Assembly: GCF_014651835.1 (NCBI RefSeq)
Contig: NZ_BMXQ01000001.1
Span: 3,889,771-3,953,770, forward strand
DNA: 64,000 nt
Direction: 5' to 3'
From: Pigmentiphaga litoralis
Lineage (GTDB): Bacteria > Pseudomonadota > Gammaproteobacteria > Burkholderiales > Burkholderiaceae_B
Positions 35,743-44,769 of the stretch are shown here, in pieces. Position 1 is the first letter of the stretch. The number at the start of each line of letters is the position of its first letter. The position numbers and the translations under genes were made by a program. Under the pieces are notes generated by a model, which saw only the letters and a program-made list of their open reading frames with translations, ran no database searches and was not told where the DNA came from.

Positions 35743-36234
35743 TCACCGCGCCCCCGGCAACGGCAGCCGGCTCGAAAACTTCACTTCCCGCAGCGACAGG
35801 CTGGTGCGGATCGTTGCCACGTTCGGCAACGACCGCAGCACGGTGTCGATGAAGTCGCGTACCGAGTCCAGGTCTTCGGCCACCACGGTCATGACGAAGT
35901 CGGCCTCGCCGGTGACGCGGTGGCAGGTCAGCACTTCTTCCGAGTTTTCGACCAGCTTTTCCAGGCTGGCGAAGGCTTCCGCCGTGTGCGGCGAGAAGTT
36001 CAGGCTGATGAAAGCCAGTTCCCCCAATCCCAGTTTTCGGCGATCCAGCATGGCCTGGTAGCTCTGGATATAGCCCTCGCTTTCGAGCTTGCGCAGGCGG
36101 TGCCAGCAGGGCGTCTCGCTCAGCGCCACGCGCTGCGCCAGTTTGGCGTTGGACAGCCGTCCGTCGTCCTGCAAATGGCGCAAGATCTGGACATCCGTTT
36201 CGTCCAGGGTTTCAGATGGAGCGTTCTTTTTCAT
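35743..36234 (-). CDS. Lrp/AsnC-family transcription regulator
   Basis: A 163-residue regulator starting at MKKNAPSETLDETDVQILRH. The helix-turn-helix is RLSNAKLAQRVALSETPCWH, and the RAM ligand domain includes TCHRVTGEADFVMTVVAEDL. It is convergent with the DSD1-type gene and divergent from the acetaldehyde dehydrogenase gene (123-base spacer). It is well placed to make one or both respond to an amino acid. Confidence 0.9.
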   Translation of the reverse strand: MKKNAPSETLDETDVQILRHLQDDGRLSNAKLAQRVALSETPCWHRLRKLESEGYIQSYQAMLDRRKLGLGELAFISLNFSPHTAEAFASLEKLVENSEEVLTCHRVTGEADFVMTVVAEDLDSVRDFIDTVLRSLPNVATIRTSLSLREVKFSSRLPLPGAR

Positions 36235-36357
36235 ATCGAGCCGCAAGCAGGGGATTCTTCTGGCGATTATCGTTTTTCTCTATGAAAAAGCAAGGTTATT
36301 TCGGTGCATTTGCAAGATACTACTTGCAGAAGCACCACCTAAAACCAGGAGCGACTC

Positions 36358-37308
36358 ATGGGTCGGCAGGAAGACAACAAGCAGAAAGTGGCGATCATCG
36401 GTTCGGGCAATATCGGCACCGACCTGATGATCAAGATCTTGCGGCACGGCAAGTATCTGGAGATGGGCGCGATGGTCGGGATCGATCCCGCGTCGGACGG
36501 CCTGGCTCGCGCCGAGCGCATGGGCGTGCCGATCACGGCAGGCGGCATCGATGGCCTGCTGGCCATGCCCAACTTCAGCGAGATCCGCATCGTGTTCGAC
36601 GCGACCTCGGCCGGCGCCCACAAGCGCCACAATGAACTGCTGCAGGCCAAGGGCGTGCAGGTGATCGACCTGACGCCTGCGGCCATCGGCCCGTATGTGA
36701 TCCCGGCGATCAACCTGGACGAGCACCTGGACGCGACCAACATCAACATGGTCACGTGCGGCGGCCAGGCCACGATCCCGATGGTGGCCGCGGTGTCGCG
36801 CGTCGCCAAGGTGCATTACGCCGAAATCATCGCGTCGATCGCCAGCAAGTCGGCCGGTCCGGGCACGCGCGCCAACATCGACGAGTTCACCGAGACCACG
36901 TCCAAGGCAATCGAAGTGATCGGCGGCGCCGCGCGCGGCAAGGCCATCATCGTGCTGAACCCGGCCGAGCCGCCGCTGATCATGCGCGACACCGTGTTTA
37001 CCCTGTCGGAAGTCGCCAACCGCGCGGCGATCGAAGACAGCATTGCCCAGATGGCTGAAGCCGTGCAGCGCTACGTGCCGGGCTATCGCCTGAAGCAGCG
37101 TGTGCAGTTCGACGAATACGGCGCGGACAATCCGCTGAACGTGCCGGGCCTGGGCAAGCTGACCGGCCTGAAGACGTCCGTTTTCCTGGAAGTCGAAGGC
37201 GCCGCCCATTACCTGCCCGCGTATGCCGGCAACCTGGACATCATGACTTCGGCCGCGCTGGCGTGCGCCGAGCGGTTTGCGCAAACCCGCCTCGTGGCGC
37301 AGGCCTAA
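36358..37308 (+). CDS. dmpF: Acetaldehyde dehydrogenase (acetylating)
   Basis: A 316-residue enzyme of the DmpF/MhpF/XylQ family with ribosome site AGGAG. The NAD-binding motif is [13 protein letters not shown], and the catalytic cysteine lies in [14 protein letters not shown]. It oxidises acetaldehyde (or propanal) with CoA to acetyl-CoA. It lies 9 bases before the aldolase gene, its obligate channelling partner. No hydratase, decarboxylase or ring-cleavage gene is nearby, so this pair is cut off from the usual meta-cleavage operon. Confidence 0.93.
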   Translation: MGRQEDNKQKVAIIGSGNIGTDLMIKILRHGKYLEMGAMVGIDPASDGLARAERMGVPITAGGIDGLLAMPNFSEIRIVFDATSAGAHKRHNELLQAKGVQVIDLTPAAIGPYVIPAINLDEHLDATNINMVTCGGQATIPMVAAVSRVAKVHYAEIIASIASKSAGPGTRANIDEFTETTSKAIEVIGGAARGKAIIVLNPAEPPLIMRDTVFTLSEVANRAAIEDSIAQMAEAVQRYVPGYRLKQRVQFDEYGADNPLNVPGLGKLTGLKTSVFLEVEGAAHYLPAYAGNLDIMTSAALACAERFAQTRLVAQA

Positions 37309-37317
37309 GGAACGACC

Positions 37318-38331
37318 ATGACACCGAACAAGAAACTCTATATCTCTGACGTGACGTTGCGCGACGGCAGCCATGCCATCCGTCACCAGTACAGCATCCA
37401 GAACGTCAAGGACATCGCCAAGGCGCTGGACGAGGCCAAGGTCGACAGCATCGAAGTCGCGCACGGCGACGGCCTGTCGGGTTCAAGCTTCAACTACGGC
37501 TTTGGCGCCCATACCGATATCGAATGGATCGAAGCCGTGGCCGAGACGGTCACGCATGCCAAGGTGGCGACCTTGCTGCTGCCAGGCGTGGGTACCGTGC
37601 ACGACCTGCGCCAGGCGTATGACGCCGGCGCGCGCATCGTGCGGGTCGCCACGCATTGCACCGAAGCCGACGTGTCCAGGCAGCACATCGGTTATGCCCG
37701 TGAACTGGGCATGGACACGGTGGGCTTCCTGATGATGAGCCACATGACCTCGGCCTCGGCCCTGGCCAAGCAGGCCAAGCTGATGGAAGACTATGGCGCG
37801 ACCACCGTGTATGTGGTGGATTCGGGCGGCGCGTTGAACATGAACGACGTGCGGGACCGTTTCCGCGCCTTCAAGGATATCTTGAAGCCCGAAACCACGA
37901 CCGGCATGCACGCCCACCACAACCTGAGCCTGGGCGTGGCGAACTCCATCGTCGCAGTGGAAGAAGGCTGCGACCGGATCGACGCCAGCCTGGCCGGCAT
38001 GGGCGCGGGCGCAGGCAATGCGCCGCTGGAAGTGTTCATTGCCGCGGCTGAACGCATGGGCTGGAACCACGGCTGCGACCTGCTCAAGCTGATGGATGCC
38101 GCCGACGACATCGTGCGTCCGCTGCAGGACCGTCCGGTGCGGGTCGACCGCGAAACGCTGGCGCTCGGTTACGCCGGCGTGTATTCCAGCTTCCTGCGTC
38201 ATGCCGAAGCGGCTGCGGCCAAGTACGACCTGAAGACGGTCGACATCCTGGTCGAGCTGGGCAAGCGCAAGATGGTGGGCGGCCAGGAAGACATGATCGT
38301 CGACGTGGCGCTGGACCTGCTCAAGAAATAA
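37318..38331 (+). CDS. dmpG: 4-hydroxy-2-oxovalerate aldolase
   Basis: A 337-residue aldolase of the DmpG/MhpE family: N-terminal [19 protein letters not shown] gives the catalytic arginine/aspartate region, and the metal ligands include [12 protein letters not shown]. It splits 4-hydroxy-2-oxopentanoate into pyruvate and acetaldehyde, the latter channelled to the dehydrogenase encoded 9 bases upstream. A strong terminator follows 34 bases after the stop. Confidence 0.93.
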   Translation: MTPNKKLYISDVTLRDGSHAIRHQYSIQNVKDIAKALDEAKVDSIEVAHGDGLSGSSFNYGFGAHTDIEWIEAVAETVTHAKVATLLLPGVGTVHDLRQAYDAGARIVRVATHCTEADVSRQHIGYARELGMDTVGFLMMSHMTSASALAKQAKLMEDYGATTVYVVDSGGALNMNDVRDRFRAFKDILKPETTTGMHAHHNLSLGVANSIVAVEEGCDRIDASLAGMGAGAGNAPLEVFIAAAERMGWNHGCDLLKLMDAADDIVRPLQDRPVRVDRETLALGYAGVYSSFLRHAEAAAAKYDLKTVDILVELGKRKMVGGQEDMIVDVALDLLKK

Positions 38332-38364
38332 GCAGGCCTGGGCTGGCCTGGAGCCAGACGAACG

Positions 38365-38398
38365 AAAGGGCGGGTATCGCAAGATACCCGCCCTTTTT
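38365..38398 (+). terminator. Rho-independent terminator after dmpG
   Basis: Stem GGGCGGGTATC / GATACCCGCCC (11 base pairs), loop GCAA, then TTTTT; flanking A residues pair with the T-run, so it could also work from the other strand. Confidence 0.93.
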
Positions 38399-38474
38399 GA
38401 TGGCCGCGGCGCCATGCCCCGTCCCGGGGCATGAGTGCGACCATTGCAACAGTGCAATGGCCGCGCGGCGGGGC

Positions 38475-38822
38475 TTACAGCGGCGTGGACGCCGGGGGCA
38501 GGCCGGTCGACGAGCCCGCCGACATGCCGGCGGACGCTGCAGGCGCCGATGCCGGCGATCCCGTCGCAGCCGGCGATTCCATCGCCGCCAGCCGGGCTTC
38601 CATCGCCTTGACCTGCAGTTCCAGCGCGTCGACCTTGATGCGGGTGCGCGCCAGCAGCTCGGTCTGGATGTCGAATTCCTCGCGCGTGACCAGGTCCAGC
38701 TTGCTGAATGCCTGGCCCATCATGCCTTTCACGTTGCGCTCGATATCGGCGGCGGGGCTACGGGCAATCAGGTCGGAAATGTTCTTTTGCAGGTCTTCAA
38801 ACCATGCGGTGCGGTTGATCAT
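38475..38822 (-). CDS. ubiK: Ubiquinone biosynthesis accessory factor UbiK (BMFP family)
   Basis: A 115-residue protein: an amphipathic N-terminus (INRTAWFEDLQKNISDLIAR), a central segment with GMMGQAFSKLDLVTREEFDI, a coiled coil (ALELQVKAMEARLAAMES) and a disordered Ala/Ser/Pro tail. UbiK homologues form trimers with UbiJ and assist late ubiquinone hydroxylations under aerobic growth. It is divergent from the nitrogen-regulated torF operon. Confidence 0.88.
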   Translation of the reverse strand: MINRTAWFEDLQKNISDLIARSPAADIERNVKGMMGQAFSKLDLVTREEFDIQTELLARTRIKVDALELQVKAMEARLAAMESPAATGSPASAPAASAGMSAGSSTGLPPASTPL

Positions 38823-38957
38823 AGTGCGTGTCCTTTATCGAGCTCCCTGGGCAGGAGTGTAGTCCGGCCATCGCACGGACGCTCGGACGGGTTGCAAGGG
38901 GGTGTGAACAGAGCGGCTGCATCGAGTTGGTGCGCGGCGCCGCCGAGCGCCCGGGAG

Positions 38958-39002
38958 CGCACCAATCTGGTACGGCGCGGACGCGCTTTTGGTGCGCGCA
39001 CC
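38958..39002 (+). promoter_or_regulatory. Candidate NtrC binding sites upstream of torF-glnK-amtB
   Basis: GCACC-N5-GGTAC at 38959-38973 (N5 = AATCT) is one base off the NtrC dyad TGCACC-N5-GGTGCA core, and GGTGCGCGCACC at 38991-39002 is a perfect palindrome of the same half-sites. They lie about 70 and 40 bases upstream of the predicted transcription start. Confidence 0.6.
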
Positions 39003-39014
39003 CGGGGCTCAACC

Positions 39015-39030
39015 TGGCACGGGAAATGCT
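39015..39030 (+). promoter_or_regulatory. Sigma-54 promoter for torF-glnK-amtB
   Basis: TGGCACGGGAAATGCT matches the sigma-54 consensus TGGCACG-N4-TTGCW with one mismatch and the exact GG-to-GC spacing. Transcription should start near 39041, about 50 bases before the torF ATG. Confidence 0.85.
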
Positions 39031-39091
39031 CTGTAACACCCGGAGGCTGTCCTGTTACGACGCCGTCGACAACCCTGACTCGGAACGCACT

Positions 39092-39838
39092 ATGAAAAAA
39101 ACATTGATCGCCGCCGCTCTGGCTTTGTGTGCTTCGTCTTCGGCCATGGCGCAGACCGCCGTTGTCGCGGCCACGCCTGACTACACATTCACCGGCAACG
39201 CCGGCCTGTTCAGTGACTACCGTTTCCGTGGCTTCAGCCAGACCAACATGCGTCCGGCCTTCCAGGGTGGCTTCGACTTCGCGCACAGCTCGGGCTTCTA
39301 TCTGGGCAACTGGAACTCGAACGTCGCCAGCGAACTGTATTCCGGCGGCAACATCGAAATGGACTTCTACGGTGGCTATAAGTTCAAGACAGGTGATTTT
39401 TCGTGGGATGTCGGTACGCTGTACTACTACTACCCCGGCTCGAACCTGGGCGGCCATACCATCGACAACACGGAAATCTACGGCGCAGGCGGCTGGGGTC
39501 CCTTCACCCTCAAGTATTCGCACGGTGTCTCGAACTTCTTCGGCACGCCGGGCAGCAAGAACAACTTCTATCTCGACGCATCGGCCGTGTTCGACCTGGG
39601 CAACGGCTGGGGCGCGAACGCCCACGTCGGCTATCAGAAGTTGAAGAACGCAACCAAGTCGGACGGCAGCGAGATCAACGGCTACATCGACTACCGCGCC
39701 GGTGTGACCAAGGACCTGAATGGATGGCTCGTGGGCGCGTCGCTCGTCACCACCAGCAAAAAAGACTGGTACCAGACCACCAAGGGCAAGGACGCCGGCC
39801 GCCTCGGTCTGGTCGTCAACCTGACCAAAGCTTTTTGA
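39092..39838 (+). CDS. TorF-family putative porin
   Basis: A 248-residue outer-membrane protein. ATG 39092 gives signal peptide MKKTLIAAALALCASSSAMA; the mature part is a small aromatic-rich beta-barrel (AGLFSDYRFRGFSQTNMRPA, SSGFYLGNWNSNV, EMDFYGGYKF) ending in phenylalanine (VVNLTKAF). It is the first gene behind the sigma-54 promoter, 54 bases before glnK, so it belongs to the nitrogen-starvation operon. A role in letting ammonium or small nitrogen compounds across the outer membrane is inferred from context only. Confidence 0.85.
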   Translation: MKKTLIAAALALCASSSAMAQTAVVAATPDYTFTGNAGLFSDYRFRGFSQTNMRPAFQGGFDFAHSSGFYLGNWNSNVASELYSGGNIEMDFYGGYKFKTGDFSWDVGTLYYYYPGSNLGGHTIDNTEIYGAGGWGPFTLKYSHGVSNFFGTPGSKNNFYLDASAVFDLGNGWGANAHVGYQKLKNATKSDGSEINGYIDYRAGVTKDLNGWLVGASLVTTSKKDWYQTTKGKDAGRLGLVVNLTKAF

Positions 39839-39871
39839 TCGTCCGTGCGGCGCGTTTGCCGCACTTCCTGA

Positions 39872-40231
<360 letters not shown>

Positions 40232-40252
40232 TAGGACCAAGGGATTTTTAAA

Positions 40253-41659
40253 ATGAGAAAACATCTGGCAGTAGTGCTGGGCTTGCTTTCGCTGGGGGCC
40301 TTCATGTATGGCGCACCCGCGTTGGCAGCGCCTACCGTGAACAAGGCCGACGTCGCCTGGATGAGCGTCTCGACGCTGCTCGTCCTGATGATGGCGGTGC
40401 CTGGCCTGGCACTGTTCTACGGTGGTCTGGTCCGCAGCAAGAACATGTTGTCCGTCCTGATGCAGGTGCTGGTCACGTTCTCGCTGATCGTCGTGCTGTG
40501 GTTCATCTATGGCTATTCGCTGGCCTTTACCGAAGGCAATGCGTTCTTTGGCGGGCTCGATCGCCTGTTCCTGAAGGGCGTGTTCGACAACGTCGCGGGT
40601 ACGTTCTCGAATGGCGCCACGTTCACCAAGGACGTCGCGATTCCTGAAATCACCTTCATCGCCTTCCAGGCCACGTTCGCGGGCATTACCTGCGCGCTGA
40701 TCGTCGGCTCGTTCGCGGAACGCGCCAAGTTCTCGGCCGTGCTGCTGTTCATGGTGATCTGGTTCACGTTCGCGTACATCCCGATTGCCCACATGGTCTG
40801 GTTCTGGCCCGGCCCGGATGCGTACACCGACGCGTCCAAGGTCGATGCACTGAACGCCACCGCCGGTCTGATCTGGCAGTGGGGCGCCCTGGACTTCGCG
40901 GGCGGCACCGTGGTGCACATCAACGCAGGCGTGGCCGGTCTGGTCGGCGCCTACGTGATCGGCAAGCGTCTGGGTTATGGCCGCGAAGCCATGCAGCCGC
41001 ACAACCTGCCAATGACCATGATCGGCGCGTCCCTGCTGTGGGTGGGCTGGTTCGGTTTCAACGCCGGGTCGGCACTCGAAGCCAACAACTCGGCTGCGCT
41101 GGCCTTCATCAACACGTTCTCGGCAACCGCCGCGGCCGTGGTGCTGTGGACGCTGACCGAATGGGCCGTCAAGGGCAAGCCTTCCATGCTGGGCGCGGCA
41201 TCCGGCGCGGTGGCCGGCCTGGTGGCGATCACCCCGGCGGCCGGCAACGTCGGCCTGGTCGGTGCAATGGTCATCGGCGCACTGTCGGGCGTGGTCTGCT
41301 TCTGGGGTGTGACGGGTCTGAAGAAAATACTGAAGGTCGACGACTCGCTGGATGTGTTCGGCGTGCACGGCGTGGGCGGCATACTGGGCGCACTCCTGAC
41401 TGGCGTGTTCAACGCCCAGTCGCTGGGTGGTCCTGGCCTGGTCACTGACTGGGTCGCCGGCACCGTCGGTTCGAACCCGATCCTGACGCAGTTGTGGATC
41501 CAGGCCAAGGGAGTCGGCATCACGATCGTCTGGTCGGCTGTCGTTGCCTTCATCGCCTACAAGCTGGTGGATGCCCTGATCGGCCTGCGCGTGTCGGAAG
41601 AAGACGAACGCGAAGGTCTGGACATCACGACGCACGGCGAAACCGCCTACCACTCGTAA
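40253..41659 (+). CDS. amtB: Ammonium transporter
   Basis: A 468-residue ammonium channel with cleavable signal peptide (ending PALAAPTVNK) and eleven spans. Characteristic segments are PGLALFYGGLVRSKNMLSVL, FAGGTVVHINAGVAGLVGAY and FGVHGVGGILGALLTG (twin-histidine pore region). The C-terminal tail (LRVSEEDEREGLDITTHGET) is the conserved GlnK-docking tail. The gene ends the sigma-54 operon; a terminator follows at once. Confidence 0.96.
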   Translation: MRKHLAVVLGLLSLGAFMYGAPALAAPTVNKADVAWMSVSTLLVLMMAVPGLALFYGGLVRSKNMLSVLMQVLVTFSLIVVLWFIYGYSLAFTEGNAFFGGLDRLFLKGVFDNVAGTFSNGATFTKDVAIPEITFIAFQATFAGITCALIVGSFAERAKFSAVLLFMVIWFTFAYIPIAHMVWFWPGPDAYTDASKVDALNATAGLIWQWGALDFAGGTVVHINAGVAGLVGAYVIGKRLGYGREAMQPHNLPMTMIGASLLWVGWFGFNAGSALEANNSAALAFINTFSATAAAVVLWTLTEWAVKGKPSMLGAASGAVAGLVAITPAAGNVGLVGAMVIGALSGVVCFWGVTGLKKILKVDDSLDVFGVHGVGGILGALLTGVFNAQSLGGPGLVTDWVAGTVGSNPILTQLWIQAKGVGITIVWSAVVAFIAYKLVDALIGLRVSEEDEREGLDITTHGETAYHS

Positions 41660-41680
41660 TACCTGCGTTCTGCCGTATCG

Positions 41681-41715
41681 GCCCCGGCCAGCATCTTGCT
41701 GACCGGGGCTTTTTA
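41681..41715 (+). terminator. Rho-independent terminator after amtB
   Basis: GCCCCGGCCAGCA and TGCTGACCGGGGC form a 13-position stem with one mismatch and a 3-base loop, followed by TTTTTA, 21 bases after the amtB stop. Confidence 0.92.
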
Positions 41716-41835
41716 TTTGCCTGTCGGAATTGGATAGGCGATTCGAGAAAATTCCGCTCGAAACCCGGCCTATGCTGATACGCATGCGCACACGCGCCCG
41801 AGTGCGTACACGACCGAAGGGAAGGCAGAGCAAGC

Positions 41836-42624
41836 ATGTTGAGTCACGAGCGTCGCGGGACCGGTCCCGCAGTGGTATTCATCGCAGGGCTGGGCGGCCT
41901 GGGGAAATTCTGGACGCCGGTCATGGACCGGTTGCAAAGCGCTTTCACGGTCGTGACACTGGACCACCCGGGCAGCGGGGGCAGCGCGCGGCGCGGCCCG
42001 CAGACCATTCCCGACCTGACCGACGCGGTGCTTGAAGTGACAGCGTCGCTGGGCATCGAACGCTTCAGCGTGGTAGGCCATTCGACTGGCGGGCTGGTGG
42101 CGCAGACCCTTGCGCTGGACCATGCCCTTGCCCTGGACCGGCTGGTGCTGAGCTCGACCTGGGCCGCCGCGGACCGCCGCTTTCGCGACCTGTTCGAAAT
42201 ACGCCGCCGCATTCTGATCGGGTCCGGCCTGGGCCTGTACAAGGCGCACGGCGCCTTGCTCGCCTACCCGGCGCAACTGTATGACCGCTACGCCACGCCC
42301 TTGCCGCCGCACGGCCCCGGCCCGAGCGGCGATGACCGGATCGAGGTCGGGGTGACCGCGGAACGTATCGACATGCTGGTCTCGTATTCGCGGGCCGACG
42401 ACCTGCACCGGATCACGACGCCCACCCTGGTGCTGGGCGCGATGGACGATCAGATCGTGCCGTTTCACCATGCCGAGCAACTTGCGCAAGCCATTCCAGG
42501 CGCCGAATTGACCGCCCTGAGCGGCGGGCATTTCCCGCCGACGACGCAGCCCGAGATCTACACCTCGCGCTTGCGCGCCTTTCTGGACGCCCCGGCGCCT
42601 TCCGCTTTCCCCATCCCTTCCTGA
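41836..42624 (+). CDS. Alpha/beta hydrolase (RutD / PcaD-like)
   Basis: A 262-residue hydrolase: FIAGLGGLGKFWTPV (oxyanion region), DHPGSGGSARRG, nucleophile GHSTGG, acid in GAMDDQIVPFHHAEQ and histidine in LSGGHFPPTTQP. It resembles RutD and 3-oxoadipate enol-lactonase-like proteins without decisive markers. It is directly followed (10 bases) by a Bug receptor gene on the same strand, so it probably hydrolyses the compound taken up by that system. Confidence 0.78.
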   Translation: MLSHERRGTGPAVVFIAGLGGLGKFWTPVMDRLQSAFTVVTLDHPGSGGSARRGPQTIPDLTDAVLEVTASLGIERFSVVGHSTGGLVAQTLALDHALALDRLVLSSTWAAADRRFRDLFEIRRRILIGSGLGLYKAHGALLAYPAQLYDRYATPLPPHGPGPSGDDRIEVGVTAERIDMLVSYSRADDLHRITTPTLVLGAMDDQIVPFHHAEQLAQAIPGAELTALSGGHFPPTTQPEIYTSRLRAFLDAPAPSAFPIPS

Positions 42625-42634
42625 GATCGAGATC

Positions 42635-43600
42635 ATGTCCCCACTTCGCCTTCTACCCCTGCTTGCCGGACTGACCGCGGCCGCGCTGATGCAGACCGCC
42701 GTTGCCGCTGACGCCTATCCCGCCAAGCCCATCACCATGATCGTGCCGTTCGCGGCGGGCGGGCCGACCGATGCGGTTGCGCGGTCGCTGGCCGAAGCGA
42801 TGCGTGCGACGCTGGGCCAGACCGTGGTGGCCGAGAATGTGGGCGGCGCGGGCGCAACGATCGGTGCAGCCCGTGTCGCGGCCGCGCCGGCCGACGGCTA
42901 CACGCTGCTGCTGGGCCATGTCGGACTGACGACGGCGCCGGCGCTGTACGCCAAGTTGCGCTTTGACCCGGTCAAGGACTTTGCGCCGATCGGACTGGTA
43001 GCCGACCTGCCGATGCTGCTGCTCGCGCGCCAGGACTTTCCTGCATCGAACTTCCAGGAGTTCGCGCAGTATGCACGCAAGCAACCCGGCGGCATCACGA
43101 TCGCCAACGCAGGCGTCGGGTCGGCATCGCATCTGTGCTCGGTCCTGCTCATGAATGCGATTGGCGCCGAATACCAGCCCGTGCCGTACAAAGGCATTGC
43201 CCCGGGCATGACCGACGTGCTGGGCAAACGGATCGACGCCATGTGCGTCTCGGGCTACACCCCTGGCCTGGCGGTCAAGACATTCGCCGTCACGACCAAG
43301 GTGCGTCTGGCGGAAATCCCCGACGTGCCGACCATGCAGGAGTCCGGCCTGAAGGACTTCGAGATGGGTATCTGGCACGCCTTGTGGGCGCCCAAGGGCA
43401 CGCCGCAACCCGTGATCGACAAGCTGGCTGCCGCCGTCCAGGCGGCGCAGGCCGACCCGGCGTTTCGCAAGCGCATGAAGGACTTGGGCACGGTGGTGAT
43501 GGATGGCCAGGGCAACCCCGAAGCCTTGCGAGCCCGGGTGGTGCGCGACACCGCCCAGTGGAAGGAACTGCTGCAGAAGGCCGGCGTGAAGCCCGAGTAA
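42635..43600 (+). CDS. Bug-family solute-binding protein
   Basis: A 321-residue full-length Bug receptor: signal peptide ending AAVAADAYP, then AKPITMIVPFAAGGPTDAVA, VVAENVGGAGATIGAARVAA, APADGYTLLLGHVG, KDFAPIGLVADLP, VPYKGIAPGMTDVLGKRIDA and GIWHALWAPKGTPQPV. It serves well as an internal reference for the deleted copy at 33776. It sits between a hydrolase gene and a LysR gene, all rightward; no TctA/TctB membrane components are near. Confidence 0.92.
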   Translation: MSPLRLLPLLAGLTAAALMQTAVAADAYPAKPITMIVPFAAGGPTDAVARSLAEAMRATLGQTVVAENVGGAGATIGAARVAAAPADGYTLLLGHVGLTTAPALYAKLRFDPVKDFAPIGLVADLPMLLLARQDFPASNFQEFAQYARKQPGGITIANAGVGSASHLCSVLLMNAIGAEYQPVPYKGIAPGMTDVLGKRIDAMCVSGYTPGLAVKTFAVTTKVRLAEIPDVPTMQESGLKDFEMGIWHALWAPKGTPQPVIDKLAAAVQAAQADPAFRKRMKDLGTVVMDGQGNPEALRARVVRDTAQWKELLQKAGVKPE

Positions 43601-43641
43601 CCGAGTCAGGGCGGCAGGAACTGCGCGCGGGATAATGGCGC

Positions 43642-44544
43642 ATGGACTCCACCGATGACATGCAGCTGTTCGTGACCGTGGCCGACCGCGGCAGCTTTGC
43701 CGCGGCCGCGGCCGTGCACCACCTGACGCCGTCGGCCATCGGCAAACGCATCACGCAACTGGAAGCGCGCCTGAACGTCACCCTGATAGAGCGCACCACC
43801 CGCAAGCTGCTGATCACGCCCGAAGGCCGTCATTACCTGGACCGCGCGCGGGTGCTGCTGCACGATCTGCGCGCGCTGGAACATGGCGTGCGGCACCTGT
43901 CGAACGCGCCCGAAGGCGAGGTCAGCCTGAGCTGCCATGCCGGCATTGCCGAACGCTTCATTCTGCCGATGCTGCCCGACTTCCTGACGCGGCATCCGAA
44001 GGTGCACGTGAAGATGATGCTGGGGGATCATGTCGAGACGGCCGAGTCCGATGGCGCGGATGTCATCATCCGCGCGGCCGGCGCGCCGCTGCCCAACTAC
44101 ATCAGCCGCAAGCTGGGCGACAATCCGTGGGTGCTCTGCGCGACCGCGGGCTACCTGGACACGCACGGCACGCCTGCCCATCCGCGCGACCTGACCCGGC
44201 ACAACTGCCTGAGCGTCGGCCCGTCGGGCGCGACCCGCGACAAATGGCTGTTCGAGGTGGATGGCAAGATCGAGCCGATCGCCGTTGCCGGCAATTTTGG
44301 CGGCTTCGCGAACGCCGTGTATGCCATCACCCGCGCGGGCGTGGGCATTGGCCGGCTGCCCGACTTCCTGGTGCGCGACGACCTGGCCAGCGGCGCCCTG
44401 CGGCGGGTGCTGCCGCGGCACATGGTGGCTGATCCACGTGCCGTGTATCTGTTCTACCGCAGCGTCGATCCAACGCCGTCGCGCCTGCACATGCTGGTCG
44501 AATACCTGGGCCAGCACCTGACCCGCAAGCTGGAAAAGCCCTAG
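43642..44544 (+). CDS. LysR-family transcription regulator
   Basis: A 300-residue CrgA-type regulator: MDSTDDMQLFVTVADRGSFA, helix-turn-helix AAAVHHLTPSAIGKRITQLE, linker EGEVSLSCHAGIAERFILPM. It lies downstream of and collinear with the hydrolase and bug genes and probably controls them. The 225-base region after it carries two TGTATACA palindromes that more likely belong to the GntR gene that follows. Confidence 0.9.
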   Translation: MDSTDDMQLFVTVADRGSFAAAAAVHHLTPSAIGKRITQLEARLNVTLIERTTRKLLITPEGRHYLDRARVLLHDLRALEHGVRHLSNAPEGEVSLSCHAGIAERFILPMLPDFLTRHPKVHVKMMLGDHVETAESDGADVIIRAAGAPLPNYISRKLGDNPWVLCATAGYLDTHGTPAHPRDLTRHNCLSVGPSGATRDKWLFEVDGKIEPIAVAGNFGGFANAVYAITRAGVGIGRLPDFLVRDDLASGALRRVLPRHMVADPRAVYLFYRSVDPTPSRLHMLVEYLGQHLTRKLEKP

Positions 44545-44577
44545 ACCCACGGTCTTGACTGACCTGTGTACGAAGGC

Positions 44578-44658
44578 TGTATACACGAGCCCATTCGCTG
44601 AGCGTTTTCCCTAGCATCGCGCCAAATTCGTTGCGCGCCTCAGCGCAGCCTGTATACA
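44578..44658. promoter_or_regulatory. Two TGTATACA palindromes, candidate GntR operators
   Basis: Identical 8-base palindromes TGTATACA at 44578-44585 and 44651-44658, 73 bases apart (close to seven helical turns), upstream of the gntR start at 44770. A weaker copy, TGTGTACG, is at 44564. TGTATACA-type sites are common for FCD-type GntR proteins. DNA looping and autoregulation are inferred. Confidence 0.6.
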
Positions 44659-44769
44659 GTCTCGGTTCATAACACGCAGCCGGTCCGAGACAACCATGGC
44701 GCATCCCCTAGCCTGTACGTGCGGTCGCTCGCGCACGCGCCTTTGCCACCCCGGCATGCAGGGCGCCGC

